From Candidatus Obscuribacter sp. (GTDB lineage Bacteria; Cyanobacteriota; Vampirovibrionia; Obscuribacterales; Obscuribacteraceae): 48,296 nt of DNA. The notes beneath the pieces are model-generated. The model searched no databases. It saw only the letters and a program-made list of their open reading frames with translations, and had not been told where the DNA came from. Location of the stretch: positions 1 to 48,296 of the forward strand of contig JADYXR010000218.1 in NCBI GenBank assembly GCA_021772095.1, given 5' to 3'. Shown here one piece after another: positions 44,560-48,296 of the stretch; positions within the stretch are counted from its first letter, which is position 1, and the number at the start of each line of letters is the position of its first letter. A program made the position numbers and the translations under genes.

Positions 44560-46620
44560 TTACTTTAGATTGAGAAACGCAAACAACGGCGGCAAGACCC
44601 AGCCCAGTACGCCCCCGAAGCCGATGGCGAAGATCCAGGATCCAATCCATATAGTGAATGCAACTTTGGGTCCGCGTTCTTTGATCATGACGCCGACGGT
44701 TGCAATACAGGGGACGAAAAGGGTTATGACGATCATCGCGGTGACGGCTTGAGCGGCGGTTAGATTAACATCGGTCAATCCGAAAGCTGCAAAGTCGCGC
44801 CTGACAATTCCCAGGATGAAGGTTGTCGCGATTCTCGGGTCATCAGGTAACTGCAACCAATGCACCACCACTGGTTGCAACGCCTGCACGAAAAGGTCGA
44901 GTAGTCCGATCATCTGTGCGATGGTGACTACGGATCCAGCGAGTACAAACATTGGGGCTGCTTCTTTGAGAAACGCATAAGATTTTTTCCAAGTCTTCTT
45001 GGCGACGTTGTCCCATCGGGGAATGCGCATGGGTGGCAGGTCTATGAGTAGTGCTTGTGACTTGCCCGGCAAAAACTGATTCATTAACAAACCGGAAACG
45101 GCAAGAATGCTGACGACAATCGTTCCATAAACCGCCCAGGCACCACCGCCACCAGCGCGGGCGAGAGTTCCGGAAACAACTCCTAGTTGCGCGGAGCACG
45201 GTATTGCGATGCCTAACAATGCGGTGGCAATCAGCTTCTCTCGATTGGTTGTGAGCAGTCGAGTGGTGATTGTCGCCATCGTTACGCAGCCCAATCCGAG
45301 AATTAGTGGAATGATCGCGCGACCGTTGAGACCTAATTTATTCATCAATCGATCTACTAACACTGCAAGTCGCGGTAAATAACCGGAGTCTTCCAAAATC
45401 GAAAGGCTCAGATAGAAGAACACGACAAGCGGCATTAATAGCCCGAGCAGATAAGTTACCGTCAGTGTCAAAATTCCATATTCGCCGACCAAAACGTTTC
45501 CAACGATCGTCAGAGGATTGGTTCTGTATTTCCAAAAATCGAATTTGATTTCAGCGGGATTAATCGCCTTGGCTGCTTCGTCAAGAGCCGCAGCTTCAGC
45601 CGGAGCAGCGACAGTTCCTGCGGGAAATTCAAATGTTTTGTCTTCAATAGTAATCGCGTTAGGTAAATAGTTTGCGACTGCGCGACGGACATTAGGTTCA
45701 TAATAAACCCGCATGGTTTTCTTCTCGGTCAGATCGACAAGGTTGCCTGCAATCCAGACACCAAGCACCTGATAGAAGACAAAGTAACAAATGAACAACG
45801 CAATGGCGCCACCAAATATGGGGTGCAAAAGAAAGCGTCCAACTTTCACGGAGAACTTAGCGCTTCGTTCACTCTCAATCACACAATCATCGACAAGTTC
45901 GTCAGCCAACCTGCGGCGTTCTGTGTAAATCGTGTTGCGATAGTCTTCTCCAGTGATTCCGGTATCTTCAATCGTTTGTTTATCGCCTTCCAAAATTAGA
46001 AGTGCGTGCGCCTGATCGACACCACGGGCGGTGACAGTGTTTAGTTTTTCCAGCATTTTTGGAAGGATATTTCCGGGTCTGGCATCTTTGATCAGTTCAC
46101 CAATTTCGGTGATGCCTTTGTTTTCGACTGCGATGCACTGCATGACCGGAACACCAAGTCTTTCCGACATCAAAGCCATATCAATAGTCATGCCGCGCTG
46201 CAAAGCTTCGTCCCATTGATTGAGCACCACGATCATCGGTTTGCCCATGTCGACGAGCTGCAGCGTGAGAAACAGATCGCGATCCAAAGTCAACGCAGAA
46301 ACAACATTTACAGCGACATCCGCTTCCAACAGCATCCGGCGCGCTGCGCGCTCTTCATCGTTGAGACTGGATATGCCGTAGACACCGGGCGTATCAGCCA
46401 GTTTATCCTCGCCGAGCAAGCCTTGTGCGATATCGATCGTAGTGCCTGGATAATTGGAAACGTCGGCGCTGAGCCCGGTTAGCGCGTTGAAGATTACTGA
46501 CTTACCAACGTTAGGATTGCCGACAAGCACGATCGTTTTGCGCGTGCCGACGGCTTGATTGCTGTCGCCACTGCCTGGATTGCCAGCGTTTCGCTTCTGA
46601 TCGCGAACACCGAGTTTCAT
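44560..46620 (-). CDS. feoB: FeoB-type ferrous iron transporter (divergent)
   Basis: A 686-aa protein. ATG 46620 has GAGG six bases upstream. The GTPase domain shows GNPNVGKS (residues 34-41), YPGTT (57-61), DTPG (76-79) and NQWD (134-137). A helical spacer leads to a polytopic membrane part. A stretch rich in Ala and Glu (about 330-380) is inserted after the first membrane segment. The core motifs read LEDSGYLPRLA, LGLGCVTMATITTR and PCSAQLG, where classical FeoB has GFGCNVPAIM and SCSARLP, so this is a divergent subfamily. FeoB imports Fe(II) under low oxygen. No FeoA is present in the window. Confidence 0.88.
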   Translation of the reverse strand: MKLGVRDQKRNAGNPGSGDSNQAVGTRKTIVLVGNPNVGKSVIFNALTGLSADVSNYPGTTIDIAQGLLGEDKLADTPGVYGISSLNDEERAARRMLLEADVAVNVVSALTLDRDLFLTLQLVDMGKPMIVVLNQWDEALQRGMTIDMALMSERLGVPVMQCIAVENKGITEIGELIKDARPGNILPKMLEKLNTVTARGVDQAHALLILEGDKQTIEDTGITGEDYRNTIYTERRRLADELVDDCVIESERSAKFSVKVGRFLLHPIFGGAIALFICYFVFYQVLGVWIAGNLVDLTEKKTMRVYYEPNVRRAVANYLPNAITIEDKTFEFPAGTVAAPAEAAALDEAAKAINPAEIKFDFWKYRTNPLTIVGNVLVGEYGILTLTVTYLLGLLMPLVVFFYLSLSILEDSGYLPRLAVLVDRLMNKLGLNGRAIIPLILGLGCVTMATITTRLLTTNREKLIATALLGIAIPCSAQLGVVSGTLARAGGGGAWAVYGTIVVSILAVSGLLMNQFLPGKSQALLIDLPPMRIPRWDNVAKKTWKKSYAFLKEAAPMFVLAGSVVTIAQMIGLLDLFVQALQPVVVHWLQLPDDPRIATTFILGIVRRDFAAFGLTDVNLTAAQAVTAMIVITLFVPCIATVGVMIKERGPKVAFTIWIGSWIFAIGFGGVLGWVLPPLFAFLNLK

Positions 46621-46814
46621 TTGCTGCCTCAATACCGATGGATGAACCAATCCGCCTGGCTTTTCGTCAACTTACATCCAGCTTCGGCGCGATTGACAAA
46701 TTTTATCAATAAAACTGACATATGAGTTGTTAGATAAACAAACATGCTAATGTAGCCTCATTAATTGAGGTCGGAACCGCAAAAGCGGCAGCCACGCGCA
46801 ATGAAAGCCAATCG

Positions 46815-48296
<1,482 letters not shown>

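Overview
The window looks like a bacterial chromosome piece of roughly balanced base composition, with tightly packed genes, clear Shine-Dalgarno sites and several very large non-enzymatic genes. The mix (giant Asp-Gly-rich repeat proteins with embedded cysteine-peptidase-like domains, Tad-type pseudopilins, a subtilase, PAS and HAMP kinases, a divergent FeoB) would suit a non-photosynthetic relative of the cyanobacteria such as Vampirovibrionia/Obscuribacterales. That is inference: there is no rRNA or other marker gene here, and other lineages with large proteins remain possible.

Layout. 1-15488 (minus) is one uninterrupted reading frame of at least 5,162 codons that runs off the left edge. 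It has two Asp-Gly-rich repeat regions separated by a papain-like domain and a long helical repeat region. 15758-18309 holds small genes: two tandem kynurenine-formamidase-fold proteins that have lost the metal-binding motif, a small hypothetical family member, a convergent short gene and a small possible DNA-binding protein. 18846-22433 is a second Asp-Gly-rich repeat protein (1195 aa) ending in a papain/calpain-like domain and a Gly/Cys-rich tail, followed by another small protein.

23215-28413 (minus) is a surface/secretion locus: subtilase, secreted protein, terminator, then TadG-like, TadE-like, secreted paralogue and TadE-like genes. No Tad ATPase or prepilin peptidase is present, so any machinery must be encoded elsewhere. 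28963-36087 (minus) has a 2262-aa protein whose C-terminal module of about 460 aa is duplicated in tandem. It is followed by a small gene that seems to start at AUC behind a perfect Shine-Dalgarno site.

36234-44325 is a regulatory region: an OmpR-type regulator divergent from a sensor kinase that is translationally coupled to a membrane protein, then a DUF4870 protein, a hypothetical gene, a second PAS-containing kinase preceded by a 36-bp palindrome, and a small tyrosine-phosphatase-like protein. The right end has tRNA-His, a divergent FeoB and an M16 metallopeptidase that runs off the edge in a (AAC)16 poly-Asn tract.

The best candidate for an undescribed system is the set of giant repeat proteins with embedded cysteine-peptidase-like domains, next to a pseudopilin/subtilase locus. 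A cell-surface or contact-dependent role is a hypothesis only. All protein family calls come from reading motifs by eye, without database searches.
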